64,000 bases of DNA, taken from positions 124,001-188,000 of the forward strand of contig NZ_CANKXG010000005.1 of the NCBI RefSeq assembly GCF_947487575.1. The letters are read 5' to 3'. The position numbers were made by a program, and so were the translations under genes. Source of the stretch: an uncultured Algibacter sp. GTDB lineage: Bacteria; Bacteroidota; Bacteroidia; Flavobacteriales; Flavobacteriaceae. The notes beneath the pieces are model-generated. The model saw nothing but the letters and a program-made list of their open reading frames with translations. It was not told the origin of the DNA and made no database searches. Below are positions 1 to 10,321 of the stretch, in pieces (positions within the stretch are counted from its first letter, which is position 1; each line of letters begins with the position of its first letter).

Positions 1-271
1 ATGTAATTGAAGCCATTTTTTTTTGTATTTTAATTTGAGCATCTAAAATAGCAATATTTAGATGAGTTCAATAGCTTAATCTTACTATTTTTTGATTTTT
101 TTAAGCACATGAGTCATACTTAAAAGCTATTAAAAATAATTATGCGATAAATTTTATCAATTATAATATAATTTTAAAAAATATAGCACATGTTTTTTGA
201 AGCTATTAAATGAGTAATTTTAGTAATTCAATAAACCTTTATTAATAACTGAATAAAACACAAAAATATAA

Positions 272-2482
<2,211 letters not shown>

Positions 2483-2501
2483 ATATTGAATTTATAGATT
2501 G

Positions 2502-2532
2502 AAAGGGATGAGTTTTTATGCTCATCCTTTTT
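2502..2532 (+). terminator. Hairpin with T-run after katG
   Basis: AAAGGGATGAG pairs with CTCATCCTTTT (one G-U pair) and is followed by T-rich sequence. It probably ends or attenuates katG transcription before the ankyrin gene. Confidence 0.65.
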
Positions 2533-2549
2533 ATTTTTAAAATATAACT

Positions 2550-3020
2550 ATGAACGAAACAGAATTGTTTTTTAAATCCATTCAACAAGGAAAAGTGGAT
2601 AATATTGAAGCGCAACTTGGAAGAAACCCAGAATTAGTAAAATCAAAAGATGCTAGAGGTTTTACACCTTTAATTTTTGCTTCTTATTTTGATAAAGAAA
2701 CTATTGTTAAGGTTTTATTAGAGTATAAAGCTCCAGTTGATGAAGCAGACGCTTCTGGAAATACAGCGTTAATTGGTGTTTCTTTTAAAGGTAATGCGAG
2801 TTTAGCAACTTTATTGATAAAACATGGAGCAGATGTTAATGCCAAAAATAAAAATGGTGTTACACCTTTAATTTTTGCTTCTATGTATAATCAATCTAAA
2901 ATAGTTGAATTGTTATTGAAGTATGGTGCTGATGTTTCTTTGATAGATAAAGATGGAAAAACTGCTATAGATTATGCTGAGGAAAAAGGTTTTAAAGGTA
3001 TTGTTGAACTTTTGAATTAG
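2550..3020 (+). CDS. Ankyrin-repeat protein, KatG partner-like
   Basis: A 156-residue protein made almost entirely of about four ankyrin repeats; repeat cores such as GFTPLIFAS, GNTALIGVS, GVTPLIFAS and GKTAIDYAE are visible. There is no signal peptide or membrane segment, so it is probably cytoplasmic. Ankyrin genes directly downstream of catalase genes are known in other bacteria (for example ankB beside a catalase gene in Pseudomonas, needed for full catalase activity), so a role in supporting KatG is a reasonable inference. The hairpin between the two genes could lower its expression relative to katG. It is shorter than Pseudomonas AnkB and lacks its membrane anchor, so the exact function is open. 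Confidence 0.85.
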   Translation: MNETELFFKSIQQGKVDNIEAQLGRNPELVKSKDARGFTPLIFASYFDKETIVKVLLEYKAPVDEADASGNTALIGVSFKGNASLATLLIKHGADVNAKNKNGVTPLIFASMYNQSKIVELLLKYGADVSLIDKDGKTAIDYAEEKGFKGIVELLN

Positions 3021-3035
3021 TTTGATTTTGGGAGG

Positions 3036-3911
3036 TTCGTTTAACGGTTACGTATATGAAATGTTGCGTGTTTGTGTGCGAGGATTTTCCGAAGGAAAAT
3101 CAGAAGCTAGCAAACAAAGCAACTTCCATTGGTTAAGCACAAAGTAGCAATTTTTTATATACAATGTTGGCAGTAGTTTTTAATTTTTTAGTTGTTCAGC
3201 CGTTTTTGCTCCAAACCTTGGGGAAGCAAGTATTCTCCTAAGTTTTTTAACGTTTTCTATATCGTATAAATCTTCAACTCTTTCGGTTGAAATTAATTTG
3301 TCCAAGTAATCTAAAATAGTTTCATTTTCTCCATTAATTTTTTCAATTGCATTAAAGTCAATTTGGGGTTCTTTAAACCTCATTAGATAACTAAAAAATA
3401 ATTCTGGATAATATTCAAGATAAATTGCTCGTTTTAAAACATGTTCTGTATTTCTATCTTTCCTTTTTCCTTCATCACATATTAGATATTCAGATTTGGA
3501 ATTCCAGAAGTTAATTATTTCTTTTTTATTTTTTTTGGATTTATCTAGCCCTAGATAAGAAATGACAATATCATCAATTTTTGAAATTAAGTCTTTCGCT
3601 CCATATTTCTTTGCAAGTGTAAATTGAATACACATTCTATTTGCTACATTTTTAAGATTGTCTTTTTCAATGTCGCTTACTTTTTCTTGTTGATGAGAAT
3701 TGTCAATTCTTTTAATCTCTTTATTTGAAGTAACAGAATCTTTTTGCATTTGTCCAAATGTAGATTTAATACTAAAAACTAGAATTATTAAAAAAAATAG
3801 TCTCATAATTGGGTTTTAAAATGGTTTATACACTATGTTGCTTCAAATTACTGCCAATGTTTTTACGGATATGTGTCGTTTTAATGACTTATATCCGACG
3901 TTAAACGAAGG
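3036..3911. mobile_element. Cassette-like unit bounded by inverted repeats
   Basis: TTCGTTTAACG at 3036-3046 is perfectly repeated in inverse at 3899-3909 (CGTTAAACGAA), and an inner pair TTGGCAGTA (about 3167-3175) / TACTGCCAA (3849-3857) sits closer to the enclosed gene. The left flank (3047-3162) is a long imperfect dyad, with a central hairpin GATTTTCC/GGAAAATC and arms of the type GTATATGAAATGTTGC versus its near complement. The right flank has a CGGATAT/ATATCCG hairpin. GTTTAAC/GTTAAAC fits the integron core-site consensus (RYYYAAC/GTTRRRY), but the two ends are inverted rather than direct, so this is not a standard integron cassette. A MITE-like or cassette-like mobile unit carrying one orphan gene is the best description. 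Confidence 0.4.
3180..3806 (-). CDS. Putative secreted protein of unknown function
   Basis: A 208-residue protein with an N-terminal signal peptide (hydrophobic stretch FFLIILVFSIKSTFG, cleavage near GQ) followed by a lysine- and glutamate-rich, mostly helical body. The segment NGENETILDYLDKLI near residue 160 resembles the helix pair of a degenerate ankyrin-like repeat, but I do not recognise the family. It is an isolated gene on the opposite strand from katG, enclosed by inverted-repeat flanks that suggest it arrived as a small mobile unit. No function is proposed. Confidence 0.7.
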   Translation of the reverse strand: MRLFFLIILVFSIKSTFGQMQKDSVTSNKEIKRIDNSHQQEKVSDIEKDNLKNVANRMCIQFTLAKKYGAKDLISKIDDIVISYLGLDKSKKNKKEIINFWNSKSEYLICDEGKRKDRNTEHVLKRAIYLEYYPELFFSYLMRFKEPQIDFNAIEKINGENETILDYLDKLISTERVEDLYDIENVKKLRRILASPRFGAKTAEQLKN

Positions 3912-3951
3912 TAGTTGAATTTTTTTACAAAGTCAAGTTTCAATAAAAACA

Positions 3952-3979
3952 AAAAACCACTTCAATTGAAGTGGTTTTT
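3952..3979. terminator. Bidirectional hairpin terminator
   Basis: Perfect palindrome AAACCACTTCAATTGAAGTGGTTT with an A-run on the left and a T-run on the right. It lies just beyond the stop of the minus-strand thioredoxin operon (4002) and can terminate transcription in both directions. Confidence 0.75.
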
Positions 3980-4001
3980 AATACTCATTTTTCTCTTTCA
4001 A

Positions 4002-4259
4002 TTAGGTATCAATCGAACCCATAACACGTCCCATAAAACTATTTAAAGCTTCTTTTTTAGGTGTGCCATCTTTAGTCATTTTATTCACTTCAATGGCGCC
4101 GTACATGTTAGAAATCAATTCACCTATAACATCTAACTCTTCATCTTTTAATGAAGGCACTTCGGTTAAAGCTTCTAAAGTTTCAATAGTTTCAACAACA
4201 AAATCTTCGTCGTTAGCTTCTATGAAATTCGTTAAATGTTTAATTACTGGTAACTTCAT
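4002..4259 (-). CDS. DUF6952-like small protein
   Basis: An 85-residue acidic, mostly helical protein with no signal or membrane segment. Its start codon lies inside the end of the upstream thioredoxin gene (20-nt overlap), which implies translational coupling and a shared function. I recognise it as the small protein that commonly follows thioredoxin in the peroxiredoxin-thioredoxin operon of flavobacteria, which I recall as DUF6952. Its biochemical role is unknown; the context points to peroxide or thiol metabolism. Confidence 0.75.
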   Translation of the reverse strand: MKLPVIKHLTNFIEANDEDFVVETIETLEALTEVPSLKDEELDVIGELISNMYGAIEVNKMTKDGTPKKEALNSFMGRVMGSIDT

Positions 4260-4554
4260 TGACTAAATCTTTTAAAACATCAAACTTATTAGTCTGAACT
4301 TGATTTATAAATACCCCATTTTTAAAGGTTGCAAAGGTTGGTAAATTATCAACAGTTGCTAACTTTCTACTTTCTGGAAACTTTTCCGCGTCAGCAATAA
4401 TAAAAGTAACGTCTTCTAATTCTGAAGCTAGTTTCTTCACTTTTGGTTTCATGATACGGCAATTACCACACCAGGTTGCAGAATATTGTACAACAACAGT
4501 ATCGTTCTCAGATACTAAGCTTTGTAAATTATCTTCGTTTAATTCTGTAATCAT
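4240..4554 (-). CDS. Thioredoxin family protein
   Basis: A 104-residue single-domain thioredoxin, cytoplasmic (no signal). The redox motif is WCGNC (residues about 28-32), with the cis-proline loop at NLPTFATF. The atypical CGNC dipeptide in place of CGPC suggests a shifted redox potential. It sits between the peroxiredoxin gene (68 bp upstream, with an intervening perfect palindrome) and an overlapping small gene, so it is the likely electron donor that re-reduces the peroxiredoxin. The family is clear; the specific partner is inferred from gene order. Confidence 0.9.
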   Translation of the reverse strand: MITELNEDNLQSLVSENDTVVVQYSATWCGNCRIMKPKVKKLASELEDVTFIIADAEKFPESRKLATVDNLPTFATFKNGVFINQVQTNKFDVLKDLVNEVTSN

Positions 4555-4573
4555 AATTTTGAATATTTTTTTG

Positions 4574-4606
4574 AGACCTGTCAGGTTTTCAAAACCTGAC
4601 AGGTCT
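4574..4606. repeat. Near-perfect 16-bp-arm palindrome
   Basis: AGACCTGTCAGGTTTT and its exact reverse complement are separated by one base. It fills the gap between the peroxiredoxin and thioredoxin genes. Such palindromes are common intergenic repeats in flavobacteria; here it may also act as an mRNA stem-loop that makes peroxiredoxin more abundant than thioredoxin. Confidence 0.8.
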
Positions 4607-4622
4607 GAGAACTATTTTAGTT

Positions 4623-5267
4623 TTAGTTAGCATGAGCTGCTAAATACTCAGCAGTAGCTTTTGCATTGGCACTCATAGCATCTTTACCTTCTTCCCAGTT
4701 TGCAGGACAAACTTCTCCTTTTTTTTGAACGTGTGTTAAAGCATCAACCAAACGGATGTACTCACCAACGTTTCTACCTAAAGGCATGTTGTTAATGCTT
4801 TCGTGTTGCACCACACCATCTTCGTCAATAATGTAAGTGGCTCTATACGTTACGTTATCACCTTCAACTTGAACCGTTCCTGTTTCTTCATCGTAAGTTT
4901 CGTTAGTAATATCTAAAATACCTAAAACGCTAGATAGGTTTCTGTTGCTATCCGCTAAAATAGGGTAGGTTACACCTTCAATACCACCATTATCTTTTGC
5001 TGTGCTTAACCATGCAAAGTGTACTTCTGGAGTATCACAAGATGCACCAATTACAATGGTGTTTCTTTTTTCAAATTCTCCTATAGCTGCTTGAAAGGCA
5101 TGTAATTCCGTTGGACATACAAAAGTAAAATCTTTTGGGTACCAAAATAATACTACTTTTTTCTTATTGTTAACTGCTTCTTCAAGAACGTTTACTTTAA
5201 AAGTATCGCCCATATCATTCATGGCGTCAACGTTTAAATCTGGAAATTTTTTACCTACTAATGACAT
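4623..5267 (-). CDS. 2-Cys peroxiredoxin (AhpC/Prx1 type)
   Basis: Cytoplasmic thiol peroxidase that reduces hydrogen peroxide and organic peroxides. The 214 residues have the normal length for the class. The peroxidatic cysteine is in DFTFVCPTE and the resolving cysteine is in GEVCPANW near the C-terminus; the active-site arginine is in the YRATYIID region. It is first in an operon with thioredoxin and a DUF6952-like protein. A TAnnTTTG box (TATTTTTG on the minus strand, 5309-5316) lies 41 bp before the start. The assignment is firm at family level; the reductant is inferred to be the adjacent thioredoxin. Confidence 0.95.
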   Translation of the reverse strand: MSLVGKKFPDLNVDAMNDMGDTFKVNVLEEAVNNKKKVVLFWYPKDFTFVCPTELHAFQAAIGEFEKRNTIVIGASCDTPEVHFAWLSTAKDNGGIEGVTYPILADSNRNLSSVLGILDITNETYDEETGTVQVEGDNVTYRATYIIDEDGVVQHESINNMPLGRNVGEYIRLVDALTHVQKKGEVCPANWEEGKDAMSANAKATAEYLAAHAN

Positions 5268-5308
5268 TTGTATTTTGTTTTATAATTAATAATTCGCTTT
5301 TCTGCGTG

Positions 5309-5316
5309 CAAAAATA
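5309..5316 (-). promoter_or_regulatory. -7 promoter box for peroxiredoxin operon
   Basis: Minus-strand TATTTTTG fits the Bacteroidetes -7 consensus TAnnTTTG and precedes the peroxiredoxin start by about 41 bp. No good -33 TTG was found at the usual spacing. Confidence 0.5.
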
Positions 5317-5407
5317 ACTTACAAATGAAGAAAATAAAGCGTCATAAAATTTTAAATACTTATTGATTAATAGTATTTATTTATGAGTATTGAAAATGAG
5401 AGAGTTA

Positions 5408-6883
5408 CTAGGCGTTTTTTGAAGATTTTAGTTGTTTGATTTTAATTGAGAATGCAGCGAATAATAGCGTAGTAAAAGGACTTAGCCAATTAAAGATGGC
5501 ATAAAAGAAATATTCGGCAACACCAACGCCTAAAACACCAGATTGATAGGCACCGCAGGTATTCCAGGGTATTAAAACGGAAGTTACTGTACCCGAATCC
5601 TCTAAAGTTCTACTTAAATTTTCGGGTGCCAAACCCTTATCTTCAAATGCTTTTTTAAACATTTTTCCTGGGATAACAATGGCTAAGTATTGGTCGGATG
5701 CAATTGTGTTTAATCCTAAGCAACTAACAACTGTACTTGCGAATAATCCAAAAACAGAAGTGGCAACAGACAGTAAAGCACTTGTAATTCTAGAAAGCGC
5801 ACCAATACCATCCATAATACCGCCAAATACCATAGCGCAAATAATGAGATAAATAGTCCAAAGCATACCTTTCATGCCACCAGCAGAAAAGAGGTCGTTT
5901 AATTTTTCGTTTTCAGTTGTAATTTGTGTGTCTGTAAAAACAGACGTTATTACTGAAGATAATTTTGACTCTCCTAGGCTATTTAGGACATCTGGTTGGA
6001 AAATAAAAGCAAAAATTGCTGCCAATAAAACACCTGTAGTTAAGGCTGTAAGAGGTTTTGTTTTTAGTAAAATGAGACCAATAACAGCTAAAGGAACTAA
6101 AAATAGCCAAGGCGTAATATTAAAAGTGAAATCTATAGTGTTTAATAAGTTGCTCACATCAGCACTACCAGAGGTTGTAATAGTAAAACTTAAAACCCCA
6201 AAAACAATAAGCGTAACAATAATGGTTGGTACCGTTGTTAAACTCATATACTTAATATGCGTAAATAAATCTGTTCCAGCCATTGCAGGTGCAAGGTTAG
6301 TGGTATCACTTAATGGTGACATTTTATCTCCAAAATACGCTCCAGAAATTACTGCTCCAGCAATCATGCCTGGGTTTATTCCTAAAGCAGTTCCAATACC
6401 AACAAGAGCAATGCCAACGGTAGCGGAAGTGGTCCAAGAACTTCCGGTAGCAATTGATATCACTGCAGCAATGATTACAGAAGCTGGTAGGAATATTTCG
6501 GGACTTAATACTTGTAAACCATAATAAACCATTGCAGGTATTACGCCACTAATTAGCCAAGTGCCAGCTAAGGCGCCAACTAAAAATAAAATCATAATCG
6601 GGATGAATACACTCTTTAAATTTTCCCAAATTTCGGTTGCCATTCGGTTTATAGAAACCTTATTAAAAAAGCCTACAATAGCCGCTATAACACCACCAAT
6701 TAATAAAATAATTTGATTAGAATATTCTCCTAAAAGCTCGCCATCTGCAAAAATAATATTATAAAAAAGTAATGCCATTAGTAGTATAACAGGAATAAGA
6801 GCTTCTAAAAAATTAAGTTCTTTGTTCTCAATTATGGTTTGATCGTTGGCTTTAAACTCAGAAATATTCTTTTCGTCTTGCAT
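5408..6883 (-). CDS. nhaC: NhaC-type Na+/H+ antiporter
   Basis: An inner-membrane secondary transporter of 491 residues with about eleven to twelve hydrophobic segments. Conserved family blocks are visible in ATGSSWTTSATVGIALVGIGTALG, in GAVISGAYFGDKMSPLSDTTNLAPA and near the C-terminus in LEDSGTVTSVLIPWNTCGAY. It exchanges Na+ for H+ (some family members exchange malate/lactate), which fits a marine lifestyle. It is monocistronic, with convergent or divergent neighbours. The family is secure; the transported substrate is inferred. Confidence 0.92.
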   Translation of the reverse strand: MQDEKNISEFKANDQTIIENKELNFLEALIPVILLMALLFYNIIFADGELLGEYSNQIILLIGGVIAAIVGFFNKVSINRMATEIWENLKSVFIPIMILFLVGALAGTWLISGVIPAMVYYGLQVLSPEIFLPASVIIAAVISIATGSSWTTSATVGIALVGIGTALGINPGMIAGAVISGAYFGDKMSPLSDTTNLAPAMAGTDLFTHIKYMSLTTVPTIIVTLIVFGVLSFTITTSGSADVSNLLNTIDFTFNITPWLFLVPLAVIGLILLKTKPLTALTTGVLLAAIFAFIFQPDVLNSLGESKLSSVITSVFTDTQITTENEKLNDLFSAGGMKGMLWTIYLIICAMVFGGIMDGIGALSRITSALLSVATSVFGLFASTVVSCLGLNTIASDQYLAIVIPGKMFKKAFEDKGLAPENLSRTLEDSGTVTSVLIPWNTCGAYQSGVLGVGVAEYFFYAIFNWLSPFTTLLFAAFSIKIKQLKSSKNA

Positions 6884-6996
6884 AAGGAGTATTTTAGTCT
6901 CGTAATGTTACGATTTTCTAGTTCATTTTCAAAATAATGTGACTTAGTATGAAAATCAGTGTATTATAACCTCAATAACTATTAATAATTTATATT

Positions 6997-7200
6997 ATGT
7001 TTTTTGCTTTGTCCCTGTTATTGGTGTTTTTTATTTTAGGATTGCTTGTTTATAAAGGAGAACTTTTTAATGCATCTAATCATGATGACTATAGTTCTAA
7101 AGATGATTTAAATATTAATGAATACCAGACTGAAAAATCTTTTTTTCTTTCTGAAGAACTTAAAAAAAGTTCAAACCAATATTTACTTAAAAAAAACTAA
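6997..7200 (+). CDS. Small putative membrane-anchored protein
   Basis: A 67-residue predicted protein with one strong N-terminal hydrophobic segment (residues 3-20, FALSLLLVFFILGLLVY) followed by a hydrophilic Asp/Ser/Lys-rich tail. The membrane segment followed by a charged tail, and clean spacing from both neighbours, support a real gene. It has no recognised family and could be a short spurious frame in AT-rich DNA. Confidence 0.45.
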   Translation: MFFALSLLLVFFILGLLVYKGELFNASNHDDYSSKDDLNINEYQTEKSFFLSEELKKSSNQYLLKKN

Positions 7201-7256
7201 ATACTAAAGTTCTAAATTTTAAAAAATTTGTTAGTTAAGTTTGTATTCTAAGAAAT

Positions 7257-8279
7257 ATGGATTCACTAACTCAAATTGTATTAGGTGCCGCTTGCGGAGA
7301 AGCGGTACTAGGAAAAAAAATAGGAAATAAAGCTTTATTATTCGGTGCTATTGGTGGCACAATTCCAGATTTAGATGTATTTATAGGTAACTGGCTACAT
7401 GGTAATGAAATTGATGCTATGCTTTTTCATAGAGGGTATATGCACTCCATTTTGTTTTCAGTAATTGCCGCTTTTTTATTGGGGTGGTTAATATATAAAC
7501 TCTATAACTCAGGTAAGCGATTAGACACCACAACCCAAAAAGATTGGATTAGTTTGTTCTTCTGGTCCTTATTCACACATCCTATTTTAGATTGTTTTAC
7601 TCCGTATGGTACGCAATTATTTGCGCCTTTTAGCAATTATAGAGTAGCATTAAATAATATAGCGGTGGTCGACCCAGTTTATACCATACCGTTTTTAATA
7701 TGTATTATTGTTTTAATGTTTTTTAAAAGAACATCAAAAAATAGACGCTTATGGTTAAAATTAGGCATCGGAATTAGTTCAGCTTACATGCTATTTACAT
7801 TTGGTAATAAACTGTACATGGATTCCGTTTTCAAAAAATCGTTAATCGCAAAAGGTTTAAATGTTAATAGGTATTTTACTCAACCAACCATTTTCAATAA
7901 CATATTGTGGTATGGTATGGGAGAATCAGACTCCTCGTATTATGTGGCTTATTACTCGTTGTTAGATAAGAAAAGTCAATTTATAGATTTTAAAGCACTA
8001 CCTAAAGAAAGGGCTTTAACAGAAGAAAAATTTAGCAGAATCAAAGATTTAGCATGGTTCAGTAACCATTATTATAGTATTTATAAAATTGGCGATAATG
8101 AATATCAATATAACGATTTGCGTTACCCTTTAACAAGTAAAGAAAACTCTAACTCCTCGGTTTTTAAGTTTGTACTATATAAAGAAAACAATCAAATTAA
8201 TATGAAACCTTTTCAGCGAAATGAAGATAATATATCAGATGCTTTAAATGCGCTTTGGGAACGTTTAAAAGGAATTTAA
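7257..8279 (+). CDS. Membrane-bound metal-dependent hydrolase (YdjM/DUF457 family)
   Basis: A 340-residue protein of the LexA-regulated inner-membrane hydrolase family. The N-terminal half carries the family hallmark: MDSLTQIVLGAACGEAV, then GGTIPDLDVF, HRGYMHS and FTHPILDCFTPYG, with conserved Asp and His residues thought to bind metal. Four hydrophobic segments are visible within the first 190 residues, and the C-terminal 150 residues are soluble. The biological substrate of the family is not established. It stands alone between a small gene and a convergent PLP enzyme. Confidence 0.85.
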   Translation: MDSLTQIVLGAACGEAVLGKKIGNKALLFGAIGGTIPDLDVFIGNWLHGNEIDAMLFHRGYMHSILFSVIAAFLLGWLIYKLYNSGKRLDTTTQKDWISLFFWSLFTHPILDCFTPYGTQLFAPFSNYRVALNNIAVVDPVYTIPFLICIIVLMFFKRTSKNRRLWLKLGIGISSAYMLFTFGNKLYMDSVFKKSLIAKGLNVNRYFTQPTIFNNILWYGMGESDSSYYVAYYSLLDKKSQFIDFKALPKERALTEEKFSRIKDLAWFSNHYYSIYKIGDNEYQYNDLRYPLTSKENSNSSVFKFVLYKENNQINMKPFQRNEDNISDALNALWERLKGI

Positions 8280-8294
8280 TTTCATTTTTACAAA

Positions 8295-8386
8295 TTTGGG
8301 CGCAACCCAAAGGGTCGGGCTATTCGTTACAAGTCCTCGCACCTCCTGCGTCGGGCTGTGGGCTATCCACTTCTATCCCTTGCGCA
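8295..8386 (-). repeat. Structured dispersed repeat, copy 1
   Basis: One of three copies in the window (others at 16411 and 35872), here in reverse orientation. On the minus strand it runs from GCGCAAGGGAT through CCGACGCAGGAGG and AGCCCGACCC to GGTTGCGCCCAAA. The outer ends GCGCAA/TTGCGC can pair. It lies between two convergent genes. Confidence 0.75.
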
Positions 8387-8432
8387 CTTATCCGCTACTT
8401 CAGTAATTAGTTCGTGCATTATTACTATCCGA

Positions 8433-8467
8433 AACACTTTGTGACTTAGCGCCTTTGCGAGAAATAA
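8433..8467 (-). repeat. Short dispersed repeat (CGCAAAGGCGCTAAG type), copy 1
   Basis: The reverse complement reads CTCGCAAAGGCGCTAAGTCA and matches copies at 15284-15320 and 16255-16290. This short GC-richer repeat stands out in AT-rich intergenic DNA. Function unknown. Confidence 0.7.
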
Positions 8468-8474
8468 ATAAAAC

Positions 8475-9674
8475 CTATAGAATACTCAATTCCACCATAC
8501 ACTCACGCATCACTTTATAAGTACGTTCAATATCGGCATCTAAACCAATAGAAAAACGAATCAAACCATCACTCAAACCCATTTTTTTTTGTTCATCTTC
8601 AGGAATCTCAGAAGATGTTGAACTCCCAGGAGCACTAAATAATGTTTTGTAAAACCCAAGACTTACCGCTAAATAGCCTAAGTTTTTGTTTTGCATGAGT
8701 TCCATGAGTTCGTTAGCTTTTTCTAATGTGCCCACGTCTATGGTAAGCATCCCGCCAAAACCATATGCTTCATTCATCATACTCTTAAACAATTCATGAC
8801 AAGGGTGAGATTTCAAACCAGGATAAACAGTTTTTAAACCATCGGCTTCAAACTTTCTGGCTAGATACAAGGCATTTTTGCTATGCTGTTGCATTCTAAT
8901 ATGTAGTGTTCTTAAGTTTTTTAAAACCGAAGCAGCTCTCAAGCTATCCATTGTCGAACCAAATAACATCGAAGCACCATCGTTTACGTTTCGCAATTCA
9001 TCTATAAAATCTTGGGTGCCACAAACCACACCACCAACAGTGTCGCTAGAGCCATTAATAAACTTGGTTAAACTATGAATCACAATATCTGCACCTAGAG
9101 TAGCTGGCGAAATTGATAAAGGTGAAAACGTATTATCAACAACCAATTTTAAGTTGTGTCTTTTAGCAATTTTAGCTAAACCTTTAATGTCAGCAACTTC
9201 TAAAAGCGGATTACTCACAGATTCGCAGTAAATAATTTTTGTATTTTCGGTTATTGAAGCTTCAACAATATCAAGTTTTGTAATATCAACAAAGGACGTT
9301 TCAATATTAAACTTAGGGGCGAAATTTTTCAGAAAAGCATACGTGCCACCATAAATAGTTCGACTAGAAATAATATGGTCTCCAGCTCCACAAAGTTGTA
9401 AAACAACGGGTGTTATAGCGCCCATTCCTGATGCTGATACGTTGGCTGTTTCTGTACCTTCCATAGCAGCTAATGCTTCGCCCAAATATAAATTTGAAGG
9501 TGTGGAATGACGCGAATATAAGTAGCAACCATCAGCATTGCCTTCAAAGGTGTCGAACATAGTTTTTGCAGACAGAAAGGTGTAAGTTGAGGAGTCTGAA
9601 ATAGAAGGGTTTACGCCTCCAAATTCTCCAAAATATTGTAAATCTTGTATGCTGTTTGCGGGTTTAAATGCCAT
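8475..9674 (-). CDS. Cys/Met-metabolism PLP enzyme (methionine gamma-lyase-like)
   Basis: A 399-residue cytoplasmic fold-type I PLP enzyme of the trans-sulfuration family. Visible blocks are YSRHSTPSN and ALAAMEGTE near the N-terminus, YCESVSNPLLEVADI, and the cofactor lysine in HSLTKFINGSSD. The usual GHSD/GHGT after the lysine is GSSD here. It could be a methionine gamma-lyase, cystathionine gamma-synthase or gamma-lyase; sequence alone does not decide. An Lrp/AsnC regulator is transcribed divergently 187 bp away, suggesting amino-acid-responsive control of this catabolic enzyme. Confidence 0.88.
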   Translation of the reverse strand: MAFKPANSIQDLQYFGEFGGVNPSISDSSTYTFLSAKTMFDTFEGNADGCYLYSRHSTPSNLYLGEALAAMEGTETANVSASGMGAITPVVLQLCGAGDHIISSRTIYGGTYAFLKNFAPKFNIETSFVDITKLDIVEASITENTKIIYCESVSNPLLEVADIKGLAKIAKRHNLKLVVDNTFSPLSISPATLGADIVIHSLTKFINGSSDTVGGVVCGTQDFIDELRNVNDGASMLFGSTMDSLRAASVLKNLRTLHIRMQQHSKNALYLARKFEADGLKTVYPGLKSHPCHELFKSMMNEAYGFGGMLTIDVGTLEKANELMELMQNKNLGYLAVSLGFYKTLFSAPGSSTSSEIPEDEQKKMGLSDGLIRFSIGLDADIERTYKVMRECMVELSIL

Positions 9675-9693
9675 AGGGGTTTATTTTGTGAGG

Positions 9694-9709
9694 TTGAGCG
9701 TAGTCGAAA
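9694..9709 (+). repeat. TTGAGCGnAGTCGAAA dispersed repeat, half copy
   Basis: TTGAGCGTAGTCGAAA, flanked by short inverted ends AGG/CCT, matches both arms of the larger inverted repeat at 30457-30515. It lies between the PLP enzyme start and the Lrp gene. Confidence 0.7.
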
Positions 9710-9861
9710 CCTATATTATTTGAATCAAAAGTCATTAATTTTAGACTAAAAAACAATCATTTGTTTATATTTTAGAAAATAAAACTATTATTTATTATAT
9801 TTATAGATTATAATAATTATTTCGCTCATGCGTTTAACATTTTACAGATATATTTTCGATT

Positions 9862-10320
9862 ATGATATTTGATACTACTGATAAAAAATTACTAGAATAC
9901 TTGCAAAAGGACAGTAAACAAACCAATAAGGAACTTTCCAATAAATTGGGCTTATCAGTTACCGCAGTTTACGAACGTATTAAAAAGCTTGAAAAAGAGG
10001 GTTATATTGATAGTTACATCGCTGTTGTTAATAAAGAAAAGGTAAATAAGAATTTTGTGGTGTTTTGTCATATTAAACTCATTCAACATAGTCAAGAGTT
10101 TGTTACAAGTTTTGAAAGGGAGGTTAAACGCTTAGATGAGGTATTAGAGTGTTATCATTTAAGTGGTGATTACGACTACCTTCTAAAAGTAATAGTAAAG
10201 GATATGGCTGCTTTTAGAGAGTTTATGGTTAAAAAGTTAACAGGTATAAATCATATAGGAAGCACACATAGTATGTTTGTAATTAATGAAGTTAAACATA
10301 GTACCACTTTAAATCTTTAA
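9862..10320 (+). CDS. Lrp/AsnC family transcriptional regulator
   Basis: A 152-residue DNA-binding regulator. The N-terminal helix-turn-helix covers residues about 5-55 (LLEYLQKDSKQTNKELSNKLGLS, then VYERIKKLEKEGYI), followed by the RAM effector-binding domain with LSGDYDYLLKVIVKDM. The length is typical. It is divergent from the PLP-dependent Cys/Met enzyme, its most likely target, and its stop is directly followed by the CPBP gene (1 nt between stop and ATG), so the two form an operon. The effector is probably an amino acid. Confidence 0.93.
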   Translation: MIFDTTDKKLLEYLQKDSKQTNKELSNKLGLSVTAVYERIKKLEKEGYIDSYIAVVNKEKVNKNFVVFCHIKLIQHSQEFVTSFEREVKRLDEVLECYHLSGDYDYLLKVIVKDMAAFREFMVKKLTGINHIGSTHSMFVINEVKHSTTLNL

Positions 10321-10321
10321 A

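Noticed and set aside
3036-3911. Standard integron gene cassette
   Set aside because: Core-like sites are inverted at the two ends rather than one attC downstream of the gene, and no integron integrase is in the window.
5874-6524. 216-codon plus-strand frame
   Set aside because: Antisense to nhaC, whose motifs and membrane pattern are clear; the antisense product has no recognisable features.
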